A stretch of DNA of 64,000 nt from OLB6 sp964620125 (GTDB taxonomy: Bacteria > Bacteroidota > Ignavibacteria > Kapaibacteriales > Kapaibacteriaceae), in assembly GCA_964620125.1 (NCBI GenBank), contig CAZUGQ010000004.1:1-64000 (forward strand), written 5' to 3'. Below are positions 36,378 to 45,499 of this stretch, in pieces. Positions within the stretch are counted from its first letter, which is position 1; each line of letters starts with the position of its first letter. The position numbers were made by a program, and so were the translations under genes. The notes under the pieces were generated by a model. It saw only the letters and a program-made list of their open reading frames with translations. It did no database searches and was not told the origin of the DNA.

Positions 36378-37458
36378 GTAGGCTGTCTATGATAGAGATA
36401 ATCCGAGGCGCTGCCTGTCCATCCCAGAGGTCAGGAACGCGCCCTGTGCGGACGTTGCCGGAGAGCACGTTCATCGCTGCTGACAGAATTGCATCAGCTT
36501 CCGGCTGCACAAGGACGTTTGTGCCAATCTCAACCGTTATGGGTCTTTCCGTTGTAGTGCGCGCCGTAATGCAAGGAACACCGAGAGCGGTGGTTTCCTC
36601 TTGTATGCCCCCGCTATCGGTAAGTGCAAAGGTTGCGTGTTTTAGTAACGCCAGGAAGTCCACGTATCCCACAGGATCGATAACAATCACGTTCTTGCCG
36701 GGTGTAATGTTTGCCTGTTCCATCACCCGTCTCGTGCGTGGATGCATTGGGAAAACTACGGGCACATTTTGTGCTATCGTTTCCATTACGCTAAGGAGCA
36801 TGGCGAGCCTGCCCGGGTTATCCACATTGCTTGGCCGGTGCAGAGTTGCTACAACGTAGTGTCCCTTTTGAACGCCAAGCGATGCATGAATCGCACTGCT
36901 TTCGGCCTTGGGCAGGGCGTAATGCAGACTGTCAATCATGGTGTTGCCAACCAGGTGGATCTGCTCGGGATGAATTCCTTCCCGCTCCAGGTGGTGAACA
37001 CCGGACGGTTCCGTAACGAAGTGGTCATCAACAATTGCATCCGTTGCTTTGCGATTGATTTCCTCCGGCATTGTGCGATCGCCTGACCGTAAACCAGCCT
37101 CCACATGAGCGGTGCGAATTCCGAGCTTCACACTTGTAAGGGCACAGGCAATGGTGCTGTTCACGTCGCCAACCACAATCACGTAGTTGGGCTGGACTTC
37201 CAGACATACTTTCTCAAAGCCAAGCATCACTCGAGCCGTCTGCTCGGCATGAGAGCCACTGCCAACGCCAAGAAAATGTGCGGGGTGTGGCATGTCCAAG
37301 TCGGCAAAGAAGGCATCGCTCATCGCGGCATCATAATGCTGACCAGTATGAACAAGCTGGTGCACAAACCGATCGGACCTGCCCTGAAATGCACGATGCA
37401 GTGGGGCAACCTTCATGAAGTTCGGACGAGCACCAACAACAGAGATCACTGTAATCAT
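36370..37458 (-). CDS. wecB: UDP-N-acetylglucosamine 2-epimerase (non-hydrolysing)
   Basis: The 362-residue enzyme converts UDP-GlcNAc to UDP-ManNAc. It starts with VVGARPNFMKVAP and has HTGQHYD, VVGDVNST, HVEAGLRSGDRTMPEEINR, TLHRPSNVDN, TDSGGIQEE and RTTTERP, all conserved UDP and substrate contacts of this GT-B-like epimerase. Length is normal. The start overlaps the stop of the dehydrogenase gene in an ATGA. With that dehydrogenase it would supply UDP-ManNAc uronic acid for the polysaccharide. Confidence 0.94.
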   Translation of the reverse strand: MITVISVVGARPNFMKVAPLHRAFQGRSDRFVHQLVHTGQHYDAAMSDAFFADLDMPHPAHFLGVGSGSHAEQTARVMLGFEKVCLEVQPNYVIVVGDVNSTIACALTSVKLGIRTAHVEAGLRSGDRTMPEEINRKATDAIVDDHFVTEPSGVHHLEREGIHPEQIHLVGNTMIDSLHYALPKAESSAIHASLGVQKGHYVVATLHRPSNVDNPGRLAMLLSVMETIAQNVPVVFPMHPRTRRVMEQANITPGKNVIVIDPVGYVDFLALLKHATFALTDSGGIQEETTALGVPCITARTTTERPITVEIGTNVLVQPEADAILSAAMNVLSGNVRTGRVPDLWDGQAAPRIISIIDSLHA

Positions 37459-38828
37459 CTGCCTTCACCAAGAAGGACGATGTTCTTGCGAGACCCCTTG
37501 AGATTTCGCGTGGCATTGCGAGTATCAATGATCACCTTTGAGTGCTCGGCAATGAACTCGATGTCGAACAGACTATGGTCAGTTGTAATAACCACAACAT
37601 CCTGACGCTGAAGGTATGTAGATGTGAGCGTCTTTCTCGATCGCAACGTACGGCCTGCTACTTCCACACTTCCTATGTACGGATCGAAGTAGTTCACGTT
37701 CTCAACACCATCTGCGAAGAGCAACTCCGCTACCTTGAGCGCCGGACTGTGCCGCAAATCGTCAACATCGCGCTTGAAGGCCATCCCCAGCAGCAGAACC
37801 TTGGCGTCCTTGAGTGTAACAGGTTGCCGAGCGATCTCTCGTTCAATCATGCCGCGAACGTAGAAAGGCATGCTTTCATTCACCTCGGCAGCAAGCGTGA
37901 TAAAATTGGTAACGAAGTCATGCTCACGCGCCGCCCAACTCAGATAGTACGGGTCAATGAGGATGCAGTGCCCACCGATGCCTGGACCTGGATAAAACGG
38001 CATAAACCCGAATGGCTTGGTGCTTGCCGCTTGCACAACTTCCCATACGTTGATCCCCATTCGATCGCACAGTTGTGCAAGCTCATTCACCAAGGCAATG
38101 TTCACACTTCGAAAGATGTTCTCGAGCAGCTTTTCCATCTCTGCAACCGACGGTGAACTAACAGGCACTACGTCGGCAATAATCCTGCGGTTAATGGCAA
38201 TCGATAGATCCGTACATGCCTTGGTAACACCACCAACCACAACCGGTGTGTTGGCTGTTGTCCACGTCTTGTTTCCAGGATCGATCCGTTCGGGTGAAAA
38301 CGCAAGAAAGAAGTCTTTGCCACACACCTTCTGTGCAGATTCCAGAATCGGCAAAACATAATGCTCGGTGGTGCCAGGAAATGTTGTGCTCTTAAGAATG
38401 ATGAGCTGCCCAGGCCGCATGATGCTTGCAACAGCTTTGGTAGCATCGAGCACATGACTGATGTCAGGATCCTTGTTTGGTGTAAACGGAGTAGGCACAC
38501 AGATGTAAATCACATCCGCGTTGGCCAGCTCTGCAACATCGCTGGTGGCTGCTAGCGTCTTTCGTTCCTTTACTACCGACCGAACAACAACGTCGTCCAA
38601 GTCCTGCAGGTAATTCCTCCCTGCGCTTAACTGGCGCACCTTCTGGGCATCGACATCAAAGCCAATGGTCTGCATACCGCTGCGAGCAAACTCTACCGCA
38701 AGGGGCAATCCCACGTACCCTAATCCAACAACGCCAACAACTGCGTTGCCTTCCAAAATCTTCTTCATCAGCAGCTTTTCATGCTGACTAATGTTTTTGC
38801 GTGGTCTGCCGCGGCGGCGCAACTTCAT
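37455..38828 (-). CDS. UDP-sugar 6-dehydrogenase, WecC/WbpA type
   Basis: The 457-residue enzyme oxidises C6 of a UDP-sugar twice with NAD to a uronic acid. The NAD-binding motif GVVGLGYVGLPLAVEF lies near residue 30, and ICVPTPF, KSTTFPGTTE and FSPERIDPG follow. The catalytic Cys is in GPGIGGHCILIDPYYL, and GMAFKRDVDDLRHSPA is in the UDP-binding domain. Pairing with wecB points to UDP-ManNAc as substrate (WecC), though WbpA acting on UDP-GlcNAc cannot be excluded. The first 20 residues are basic (KLRRRGRPRKN) and longer than usual; MKKILEGNAVVG could be an alternative start. The chosen ATG overlaps the rmlB stop in an ATGA. Confidence 0.9.
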   Translation of the reverse strand: MKLRRRGRPRKNISQHEKLLMKKILEGNAVVGVVGLGYVGLPLAVEFARSGMQTIGFDVDAQKVRQLSAGRNYLQDLDDVVVRSVVKERKTLAATSDVAELANADVIYICVPTPFTPNKDPDISHVLDATKAVASIMRPGQLIILKSTTFPGTTEHYVLPILESAQKVCGKDFFLAFSPERIDPGNKTWTTANTPVVVGGVTKACTDLSIAINRRIIADVVPVSSPSVAEMEKLLENIFRSVNIALVNELAQLCDRMGINVWEVVQAASTKPFGFMPFYPGPGIGGHCILIDPYYLSWAAREHDFVTNFITLAAEVNESMPFYVRGMIEREIARQPVTLKDAKVLLLGMAFKRDVDDLRHSPALKVAELLFADGVENVNYFDPYIGSVEVAGRTLRSRKTLTSTYLQRQDVVVITTDHSLFDIEFIAEHSKVIIDTRNATRNLKGSRKNIVLLGEGR

Positions 38829-39802
38829 GATGCGGATCCTGTTTCTGATGATGGTACTGCCCTGCCTGCATACCAGAGCACTGTTTCTTCCAATCCCTGC
38901 GAGAACGGTATCGTAGGATGCCAGTTGAACGTCGATCTCAACTTCTCGCTGTTGATTGCATAGCGTCTGTCATGTGCTGGTCTGTCTTGCACGTGTGTAA
39001 TCTGCGATTCATCTGCACCCGTTAACTGCACGATCCGACGTACTACGTCCACGTTGTGCTCTTCGTGTTCGGAACCGATGTTATACACTTCACCAGACGT
39101 TCCAGATCGAAGCACGGCCATGAGTGCTCTGCAGTGGTCGGCTACATGAATCCACTCCCTTACTTGGAGTCCGTCACCATATACGGGTAGGTTCTGCCTG
39201 GCACATGCCTGTTGGATCATCAGTGGTATGAACTTCTCAGAATGCTGGTTTGGGCCATAATTGTTGCAACACCGAGTAATGATTGCATCGAGCCCGTGCG
39301 TTCGCACAAAACTCATCACCAGATGATCGGCGGCAGCCTTTGATGCTGCATACGGAGAAGTTGGGTTGAGTATATGGTCTTCACGGAAAGGGGCTTGGGT
39401 AGGCTTGAGCGCACCATACACTTCGTCGGTACTCACATGGACAAGTCTGATCGACGTGGATGCCGTGTGAATGGCTTCCACCACTGCCAGCGTTCCCATC
39501 ACGTTCGTCTCGAAAAATGGCGCTGCAAGGGCAATTGAGCGGTCAACATGTGTCTCCGCCGCAAGGTGCAGAACCGCATCGATGCCGTTCTCTGCAAGCA
39601 GTGCTGCAATAGCTGTCCGGTTGGTTACGGATTCGTGCACGAATACACACCGTGGGTCACGCAAACAGTCGGCAATGTTGTCGAGCGAACCGGCATAGGT
39701 AAGTGCATCAACAACCACTACCCGTTCGTGGCCTGCCGAAAGCAGGTGCCTTACGAGGTGGCTGCCGATGAATCCTGCTCCACCGGTAACAAGAATTTTC
39801 AT
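38825..39802 (-). CDS. rfbB: dTDP-glucose 4,6-dehydratase
   Basis: The 325-residue short-chain dehydrogenase starts at the ATG at 39802, with GAGG five bases upstream; the longer frame has no support. MKILVTGGAGFIGSHLVRHL binds NAD, and AAETHVDRSI, STDEVYG, TSPYAASKAAADHLV (active Tyr and Lys), RCCNNYGPNQHSEKFIP and DHCRA match RmlB closely. It makes dTDP-4-keto-6-deoxyglucose, the precursor of rhamnose and other deoxysugars. The other rhamnose genes (rmlA, rmlC, rmlD) are not in the window. It appears to be the first biosynthetic gene of the polysaccharide operon and follows the glycosidase gene by 25 bases. Confidence 0.92.
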   Translation of the reverse strand: MKILVTGGAGFIGSHLVRHLLSAGHERVVVVDALTYAGSLDNIADCLRDPRCVFVHESVTNRTAIAALLAENGIDAVLHLAAETHVDRSIALAAPFFETNVMGTLAVVEAIHTASTSIRLVHVSTDEVYGALKPTQAPFREDHILNPTSPYAASKAAADHLVMSFVRTHGLDAIITRCCNNYGPNQHSEKFIPLMIQQACARQNLPVYGDGLQVREWIHVADHCRALMAVLRSGTSGEVYNIGSEHEEHNVDVVRRIVQLTGADESQITHVQDRPAHDRRYAINSEKLRSTFNWHPTIPFSQGLEETVLWYAGRAVPSSETGSAS

Positions 39803-39810
39803 GGAAACCT

Positions 39811-39818
39811 CAAAAATA
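39811..39818 (-). promoter_or_regulatory. Candidate TAnnTTTG -7 element before rfbB
   Basis: TATTTTTG on the minus strand ends eight bases before the rfbB start codon and matches the Bacteroidota -7 consensus. Transcripts starting here would have almost no leader. The upstream glycosidase gene could also read through. Confidence 0.3.
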
Positions 39819-39827
39819 CCATTTCGG

Positions 39828-41336
39828 CTATGCCGACTGGTGCGACAGTTTTCCCGTAAGGCGAAGCACCGTTGCCGCAAGTGAGGGAGTGGTGTCCGAG
39901 AACGCCATCAGTGTTGCATCTGCAGGAAGATTTTCAATGCCGTACGGACTACCACATGCTACGATGATGGACTTGCGGCCGGCCGACAATGATCGAAACA
40001 CGTGTGGCAGATTTTCCGTGCCTGGAAGCTTACCGCGATTGGCAACAGCAGCACCGAACAGCGCAAACACAACAACGTGAGCACCAACAATACCGCCAGC
40101 CAGCTCTTCAAGCTCGGCTGGTGTTATGGTACCGTCGATGTACCCTACATCCATATCCATTTCTGTTGCTTGAGCCAAAAAATGCAACCACTGCGTGGCG
40201 GCCATAGCCTCGTGGTCCGAAACAACAGCAAACACTGCTGCCTGCTGGTATTGTGTGATTGGCAGTACACTATGATCACCCTCGATATGCAGGGCATTCG
40301 ATGCCGCCTGCAGAGCAAGGTTGGCGTGTGAAGCCTGATCTACAGGTTGTGATGGCGGTGCCCTGCGAATGGCTTTACGCATGGATTGCCATCGGTCTTC
40401 CGAAGCAAGGAGTCGCTGCTCGGTGATCTTCCCCCGTCGGGTGGCTTGTTCTAGTCCTGATATCGCCGCATCAACATCTGCGGGCAGGAGAAGAACGTCG
40501 TTCCCAGCAAGGAAAGCCCGAACTGCTGCATCAGCCGGAGAATACCTTTTTGTAATGGCCCCCATATCCAGCGCATCGGTAACGATAATGCCATTAAAGC
40601 CCCACGTGTTCCGAACGAGACCCGTTACAACGGCTGCCGATAGGGAGCCAGGATGTTTGGCATCGAGGAAGGGAATAAGCAAATGCCCCATCATAAGGGA
40701 ACCTGCGCCGGCCTTGATACCCGCCCGGAACGGACGGAACTCTCTGCGGGAAGCACGCTCTGCTGATATCGTGATGGTTGGAAGGTCAACGTGGCTATCT
40801 ACGCTTGTTGCCCCATGTCCGGGTGCATGCTTCAAACATGCCATGACGTGATGTGCCTGTGTTCCTCGCACCCATGCTTCCACGTGTGTGCACACAACGT
40901 CGGGTGTTTCGCCGAACGACCGAACGTTGATGATGGGGTTCATTGGGTCACTGTTGATATCGGCTACGGGAGCCCAGTTCCAATGGATGCCCAATGCATG
41001 CATTTCCTGTGCCACGGCTGCGGCGATGGCCTCTGTTTGCGCTGCAGATCCACGTCCGAGTGCCATGGCGCGCGGCATGGCAATGGCCCCATCCGTTATC
41101 CGCATTGGAAGGCCGTACTCGTAGTCGGCACCGAATATCAACCGATTGCCCGCTCGCTGCTGCAGTTCCTGCAGCATGATAGCCGTTTGTTCAAGCGTAC
41201 CCTTAAACACGCCAAAGCCCCCTACCCCTCGATCAACAAGGCGATAGGCAGCGTCGCGATAGGCGGGATCGGTCCAGAAGTCGGCGTCCAGACGTGGCAT
41301 GATCAACCCAGCCACGCGCTGGTCTACAGGTAGCAT
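39828..41336 (-). CDS. Glycoside hydrolase family 3 protein, NagZ-like
   Basis: The 502-residue protein shows the family 3 barrel with NagZ features: GVGGFGVFKG, LIFGADYEYG, NWAPVADINSDPMNPII, SFGETPDVV, KHAPGHGATSVDSHVDLP (the NagZ His-Asp acid/base loop) and the nucleophile Asp in VTDALDMGAI. NagZ removes N-acetylglucosamine from muropeptides during wall recycling. The protein has an extra C-terminal domain of about 170 residues compared with single-domain NagZ, and no obvious signal peptide. It lies upstream of the polysaccharide operon on the same strand. The substrate could be wall or polymer GlcNAc. Confidence 0.87.
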   Translation of the reverse strand: MLPVDQRVAGLIMPRLDADFWTDPAYRDAAYRLVDRGVGGFGVFKGTLEQTAIMLQELQQRAGNRLIFGADYEYGLPMRITDGAIAMPRAMALGRGSAAQTEAIAAAVAQEMHALGIHWNWAPVADINSDPMNPIINVRSFGETPDVVCTHVEAWVRGTQAHHVMACLKHAPGHGATSVDSHVDLPTITISAERASRREFRPFRAGIKAGAGSLMMGHLLIPFLDAKHPGSLSAAVVTGLVRNTWGFNGIIVTDALDMGAITKRYSPADAAVRAFLAGNDVLLLPADVDAAISGLEQATRRGKITEQRLLASEDRWQSMRKAIRRAPPSQPVDQASHANLALQAASNALHIEGDHSVLPITQYQQAAVFAVVSDHEAMAATQWLHFLAQATEMDMDVGYIDGTITPAELEELAGGIVGAHVVVFALFGAAVANRGKLPGTENLPHVFRSLSAGRKSIIVACGSPYGIENLPADATLMAFSDTTPSLAATVLRLTGKLSHQSA

Positions 41337-41398
41337 CGCGCTAAATTACGGCCATTCAGAGGCTTGCGGACTGTAACAGGCCGGAAGCCATCCAGTCA

Positions 41399-42040
41399 AT
41401 GCTCCCGAATCGTGCTCCCTACTCGAGTACGGTTGCGAGCGTGATGGCGGTACAAACCATGCAGCAGCGGCGCATACAGGACGTCCATGATCCTCCAGAC
41501 CTGGACCTGTTCGGCGAATTGTCGAAGAGCGAGGCCGTGGCGCAGGCTGCACTTACGGTGTTGTATCGGCGCTATTCACAGCGTATCTACACTTACTGCC
41601 GAAAGATCACAGGCGATAATGAGGTAGCACAGGATCTCCTACAGGAGACCTTTGTGAAGCTGTACGATAGCGGGAAACAGGCGCGGAATGTTGAGAACTT
41701 TCCAGCATACTTGATGACCATTGCCCGCAACCTGTGCCTGAGTCATCGAAGTCGATCACAACGACAGTACGTGCCGGTGGAGGACTTTCACCTAACCGTA
41801 CGCGATGTTCCATACGAACACAAGGAATTGCTGCAGCTCATTCAAACGTCGCTGGACCTTCTTCCCGATGACTATCGAGAAGCGTTTGTGCTTCGAGAGT
41901 ACAACGGTCTAACGTACAACGAGATCGCCGACGTGATCGGTCAGTCGCTCGACGTTGTGAAGGTTCGAATCTTCCGTGCCAAGAAGAAGCTGCGCGAAAT
42001 CCTTGCCCCCTACCTAGCGGATATCAATCACAAGGCTTAA
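41399..42040 (+). CDS. ECF-type RNA polymerase sigma factor
   Basis: The protein of up to 213 residues has region 2 (YRRYSQRIYTYCRKITGDNEV, AQDLLQETFVKLYD) and region 4 (LPDDYREAFVLREYNGLTYN, EIADVIGQSLDVVKVRIFRA), as in sigma-70 factors of the extracytoplasmic function group. ATG codons at 41399, 41444 and 41456 are all possible starts. The downstream gene begins two bases after its stop and encodes a likely anti-sigma factor, so the pair forms a standard regulatory unit. The envelope-like tail of the partner suggests that the signal comes from the envelope. Confidence 0.92.
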   Translation: MLPNRAPYSSTVASVMAVQTMQQRRIQDVHDPPDLDLFGELSKSEAVAQAALTVLYRRYSQRIYTYCRKITGDNEVAQDLLQETFVKLYDSGKQARNVENFPAYLMTIARNLCLSHRSRSQRQYVPVEDFHLTVRDVPYEHKELLQLIQTSLDLLPDDYREAFVLREYNGLTYNEIADVIGQSLDVVKVRIFRAKKKLREILAPYLADINHKA

Positions 42041-42042
42041 CC

Positions 42043-43329
42043 ATGTCTACACATTCAATGACACCATTGTCGCCCGACGAGGCTTTGCATGCCTTCATGG
42101 ATGGCGAGTTGGACCTTGCGGAAGAGCAGCGCCTTTTTGATGAGTTGGCGGCCAACCCTGATCTCCGAACAGAGATGAAGGATGTGCTTTCACTTCGCAC
42201 TGCCGTACTTCACGACCTTGTTGCACCCCCCGCCGCGGCCGAGTTTGGTGTTCTTTCCGCCGTTGGCCTGCCTGTAGGTGCGGGAGCGGCAGCCTTGTCA
42301 GGTACAGCTGCCGCAACAACTGGCGTTGTTGGCGCTTCGGCGGCAGCCACCACCGCGGGAGGCGTTTCGGCCATTGCTACCACACTCTATGCGGTTGGGT
42401 CTTTAGTTGCGGGGTTCGTTTTGGCCTGGTTGTTGTTTTCTGGAGGGGGCTCAGGTATTGGAACCGGCAATACTCCACCACCCGTGGCATCTGGCACAGC
42501 AGGTGATCCGCAATTGAATGTATCGATGCAGATGCCGGTAGATACCGTGTATGAGGTGCGCATTGTGAAGGTACGCCATGTTGCCGTACCTGGTCCACTT
42601 CGAACCTCTGATCCCGCCATCAATGCAATTGTGCAGATGGAGTCGCCTATACCTGCTCCTCAGCACCAGCCTGTACCATCGGAACATGAGATGGAGGACG
42701 CAGAGGCAGCAACCATGATCACGACTGCGGCAGCGGCACCCCATGAGTACCACACGTTCGCAACACCGTATGGTAATGCTCAAGCAGTCACTGCAAACAA
42801 GCCTGGGTATCTCTCTCCTTCGGCAACACCCTATAACGGATATCTACGGCTTCGCTCTCTAGCATCCGGTCTGCATAGCGATGAACCAACACCTCTGGCC
42901 GTGCAGGAAGCAGTTCTCCCCAACTCTGCATTCGCATTCATTTACCCGATCAACTACCATCACCGCGTTGGTATAGAAATGGGAACGGAGAGCTTTAGGC
43001 AGGAGTTCACAACAATTGATGTTGATGGCCGCGAGCAACAGGTATTGCAAACACCAGTGTTGTTCTGGATGGGTGGAACCTACGAGGTTGTAAGCGCCGA
43101 TTTTGATTTCCTTGACGGACTGGCTTGGTTCGGTACAGCATCGGCCGGGTATGCATACTCGCAGGGTCCGGTTGGACGATTAACAACGGGATTCACGTAC
43201 AGTCCGGTAGGTCCGCTTCGGTTCAGCGTTGGTCTCGATATGTCGGCACTAGCATATCAACACCAAACAAACTGGTTCATGTCCAACAAGTGGGGTATCA
43301 GTTATGGGATCAGCTTCGATGTACCATAA
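42043..43329 (+). CDS. Anti-sigma-like membrane protein with barrel-like C-terminal domain
   Basis: The 428-residue protein begins with a cytoplasmic domain like RskA/FecR-type anti-sigma N-termini (ALHAFMDGELDLAEEQRLFD, then ELAANPDLRTEM) and lacks the zinc-binding His/Cys motif. A long Ala/Gly-rich stretch and one clear membrane helix (LYAVGSLVAGFVLAWLLF) follow near residues 110-135, then a Pro/Ala-rich periplasmic region. The last 130 residues (from FAFIYPINYHHRVGIEMGTE to ISYGISFDVP) alternate like outer-membrane strands, with FGTASAGYAYSQ and TTGFTYSPVGPLRFSVGL. I do not know this combination as a named family. It may sense envelope state and release the sigma factor. Confidence 0.75.
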   Translation: MSTHSMTPLSPDEALHAFMDGELDLAEEQRLFDELAANPDLRTEMKDVLSLRTAVLHDLVAPPAAAEFGVLSAVGLPVGAGAAALSGTAAATTGVVGASAAATTAGGVSAIATTLYAVGSLVAGFVLAWLLFSGGGSGIGTGNTPPPVASGTAGDPQLNVSMQMPVDTVYEVRIVKVRHVAVPGPLRTSDPAINAIVQMESPIPAPQHQPVPSEHEMEDAEAATMITTAAAAPHEYHTFATPYGNAQAVTANKPGYLSPSATPYNGYLRLRSLASGLHSDEPTPLAVQEAVLPNSAFAFIYPINYHHRVGIEMGTESFRQEFTTIDVDGREQQVLQTPVLFWMGGTYEVVSADFDFLDGLAWFGTASAGYAYSQGPVGRLTTGFTYSPVGPLRFSVGLDMSALAYQHQTNWFMSNKWGISYGISFDVP

Positions 43330-43894
43330 CTCGCTCCGTGCACTCGTTCTTGCGATGATGATTGGATCATGTTCCTCGCCGATGGAGCTTGATGTAAGCC
43401 GAGAGATGTGGTATACCGATGGAGCCATTCACCCGAATCGACTTACGCTGTACTATTACTTTGGCGATAGTGCATACGAGGCTATCGTAACTGACACTTC
43501 CTTTCTTAACCAGATATGGATTGAGCGCGGTCACACTCCATGGCAGGTTACCGTACCTCAATTTGTTTTCCAACTGGACACAGCACTGCACGCTACCTGG
43601 ACACAGCCTACGTTAGTCCGTGCATTCTGCTTTTCATTTCAGCGGTACAATGTAGATGCTCTCTATCGCTCCTGCCAGAACGCGAACTCGTGGATTGAAG
43701 GCGAGTACCTGGACATCACCTATTCCAGGGTGCCATTCCGATGGATGACGAATGATTCCACGAAGGTTATCCAGATAGCGTGGTTCAAACCCGAAGAACA
43801 GAATTTGCTGAAAGGCAGACTACAGATCCAGGTGCTGAACCCATCGCATCAGCAGATGGCAACCTTTAACGGACTCCTTACGATGGAGTTTTAA
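43319..43894 (+). CDS. Hypothetical lipoprotein
   Basis: The 191-residue product starts at the ATG at 43319 (an ATG 15 bases earlier is also possible) and overlaps the end of the anti-sigma-like gene by 11 bases. The signal (MYHNSLRALVLAMMIGSC) ends in a lipobox. The mature part is rich in Trp and Tyr with beta-strand patterning and has two further Cys, near residues 95 and 110. I recognise no family. The overlap shows it belongs to the sigma/anti-sigma operon, so it may be a sensor partner or a target of that system. It converges on, and overlaps by 17 bases, the thioesterase gene. Confidence 0.6.
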   Translation: MYHNSLRALVLAMMIGSCSSPMELDVSREMWYTDGAIHPNRLTLYYYFGDSAYEAIVTDTSFLNQIWIERGHTPWQVTVPQFVFQLDTALHATWTQPTLVRAFCFSFQRYNVDALYRSCQNANSWIEGEYLDITYSRVPFRWMTNDSTKVIQIAWFKPEEQNLLKGRLQIQVLNPSHQQMATFNGLLTMEF

Positions 43895-44378
43895 CGTCCA
43901 GGTCGCCCTCGAACTCCTTGATCAGCGTTCGGTAGCTATCTGGAATACTCTCTGGCTGATGAGTTGCCGGATTCAGATGCACAAGCACACTCTTGGCCGT
44001 AGCCAGGATTGTACCATTCTCGTGTCTGATAACGTGATCGAATCCGAACGAAGAATTCTTTACGAAGGAAACTCGGGTGTATACCGTGTAGGGATCATCA
44101 AACTGAGCTGCCACCCTATACTCGATCTCTGTGCGAACCACCACAAACCGATGTTTGGTAACGAAACTCTGACGATCTATTGGAATACCCAGATCGCGGA
44201 AATATTCGATTCGTGCAGCTTCCAGCCAGTACATGTACACGGCATTGTGAACAATGCCCTGCCTGTCAACATCATACGAACGCACCCTACTGTGCAATCG
44301 GTGATTGAATCTTCCGAACCCTTCGATCTCGGTAGGGCCGTGTTCGATTGTGGCTTCTTCCTTGTCTGATGGTGCCAT
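43878..44378 (-). CDS. Acyl-CoA thioesterase, hot-dog fold (YbgC/4HBT-like)
   Basis: The 166-residue protein has RVRSYDVDRQGIVHNAVYMY followed by WLEAARIEYF, the hallmark of YbgC/4-hydroxybenzoyl-CoA thioesterases, with the conserved Asp and His-Asn pair. It hydrolyses acyl-CoA thioesters in the cytoplasm. About 25 extra residues lie before the domain. It follows the threonine aldolase gene by 12 bases. Its 3' end overlaps the convergent lipoprotein gene. Confidence 0.85.
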   Translation of the reverse strand: MAPSDKEEATIEHGPTEIEGFGRFNHRLHSRVRSYDVDRQGIVHNAVYMYWLEAARIEYFRDLGIPIDRQSFVTKHRFVVVRTEIEYRVAAQFDDPYTVYTRVSFVKNSSFGFDHVIRHENGTILATAKSVLVHLNPATHQPESIPDSYRTLIKEFEGDLDVKTPS

Positions 44379-44390
44379 GGCGCAAACTTA

Positions 44391-45413
44391 CTATTGATTG
44401 GCCACTACCTGTGCTATGGCTTCGGCCGCTTCCAACATCTGCGCCGATGAAATCTGATGATAGAATACGGCTCGCATCACGCCCGGGCGTATTGGTGCGA
44501 TGCGAACTCCACGATCAAAGAGCTGCGATACAAAGTCGGCATCACTCATCGGCACGCGAAACATCACAATGTTGCTCTGAACTCGCCACTGCTCTACGTG
44601 AATACCTGGTACGTCCTGCAGTGCCAAAGCAAACAATCGTGCATGTTCGTGGTCCCTGGGCATCAGCGGTAGAATCCGATCCAACGCATAGAGCGCGGCG
44701 GCTGCAAGAACTCCGGACTGCCGAAGCCCCCCCCCTAGCATTTTTCGCCATCGCCGTGCACGATCTACATGTGATTGCGTTCCAAGAATGAGCGATCCAA
44801 CGGGTGCACCAAGTCCCTTGCTCAGGCACACACTCATGGTGTCGAAGTACGACCCCATCACCTCATAGCGCGTACCACTTCCAATGCATGCATTCCAGAT
44901 GCGCGCGCCATCGCAATGCACAGGCAGACCCACTGTGTCGGCCAATTGTCGCAAGGACTGCAGGTACTGCTCCGATAGGATCGTACCTCCATGCCGGTTG
45001 TGGGTGTTCTCAACTGCAATGAGTACCGTGCGGGGGTAATAGTAGGCCTGCGGACGTATGGCATCCAGAATCTCGTCGAGCGGTAGTTCTCCGTTGGTAC
45101 TGCTCACGCCATGAATTTGGATACGAGCAATTGCACTCGCTGCCGCGTTTTCATAGTGGAACAGGTGGGCGTTGGTATCGGCGATCACTTCATCACCGGC
45201 CCCACCATGCAAGGCAAGGCAAATCTGATTGCCCATGGTTCCACTTGGAACAAAGAGTGCAGCTTCCTTCCCAAACAGTGCAGCCACTTTGTCTTGCAGT
45301 TCATTAACGGTGGGGTCCTCACCATAGATGTCATCACCAACACGGGCTGTGGCCATCGCCTCTCGCATGCCCTCGTCGGGTACGGTAAGGGTATCACTAC
45401 GTAAGTCAATCAT
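44391..45413 (-). CDS. ltaE: Low-specificity L-threonine aldolase
   Basis: The 340-residue pyridoxal phosphate enzyme splits threonine to glycine and acetaldehyde. MIDLRSDTLTVPDEGMREAM at the N-terminus, GDDIYGEDPTVNELQ, FVPSGTMGNQI, HCDGARIWNA and the cofactor lysine in SVCLSKGLGAPVGS match fold type I threonine aldolases. A run of nine C (44727-44735) encodes Gly-Gly-Gly in MLGGGLRQSG, a conserved loop; slippage there would disrupt the enzyme. A possible small membrane peptide gene lies 86 bases upstream on the same strand. Confidence 0.9.
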   Translation of the reverse strand: MIDLRSDTLTVPDEGMREAMATARVGDDIYGEDPTVNELQDKVAALFGKEAALFVPSGTMGNQICLALHGGAGDEVIADTNAHLFHYENAAASAIARIQIHGVSSTNGELPLDEILDAIRPQAYYYPRTVLIAVENTHNRHGGTILSEQYLQSLRQLADTVGLPVHCDGARIWNACIGSGTRYEVMGSYFDTMSVCLSKGLGAPVGSLILGTQSHVDRARRWRKMLGGGLRQSGVLAAAALYALDRILPLMPRDHEHARLFALALQDVPGIHVEQWRVQSNIVMFRVPMSDADFVSQLFDRGVRIAPIRPGVMRAVFYHQISSAQMLEAAEAIAQVVANQ

Positions 45414-45499
45414 ACCGCGAACCTACGGTACCACGGGCACTACTTTGTGCTACCATGACTACCACACCGTTGTGCTCAACCCACGCATCACAGTTAACA

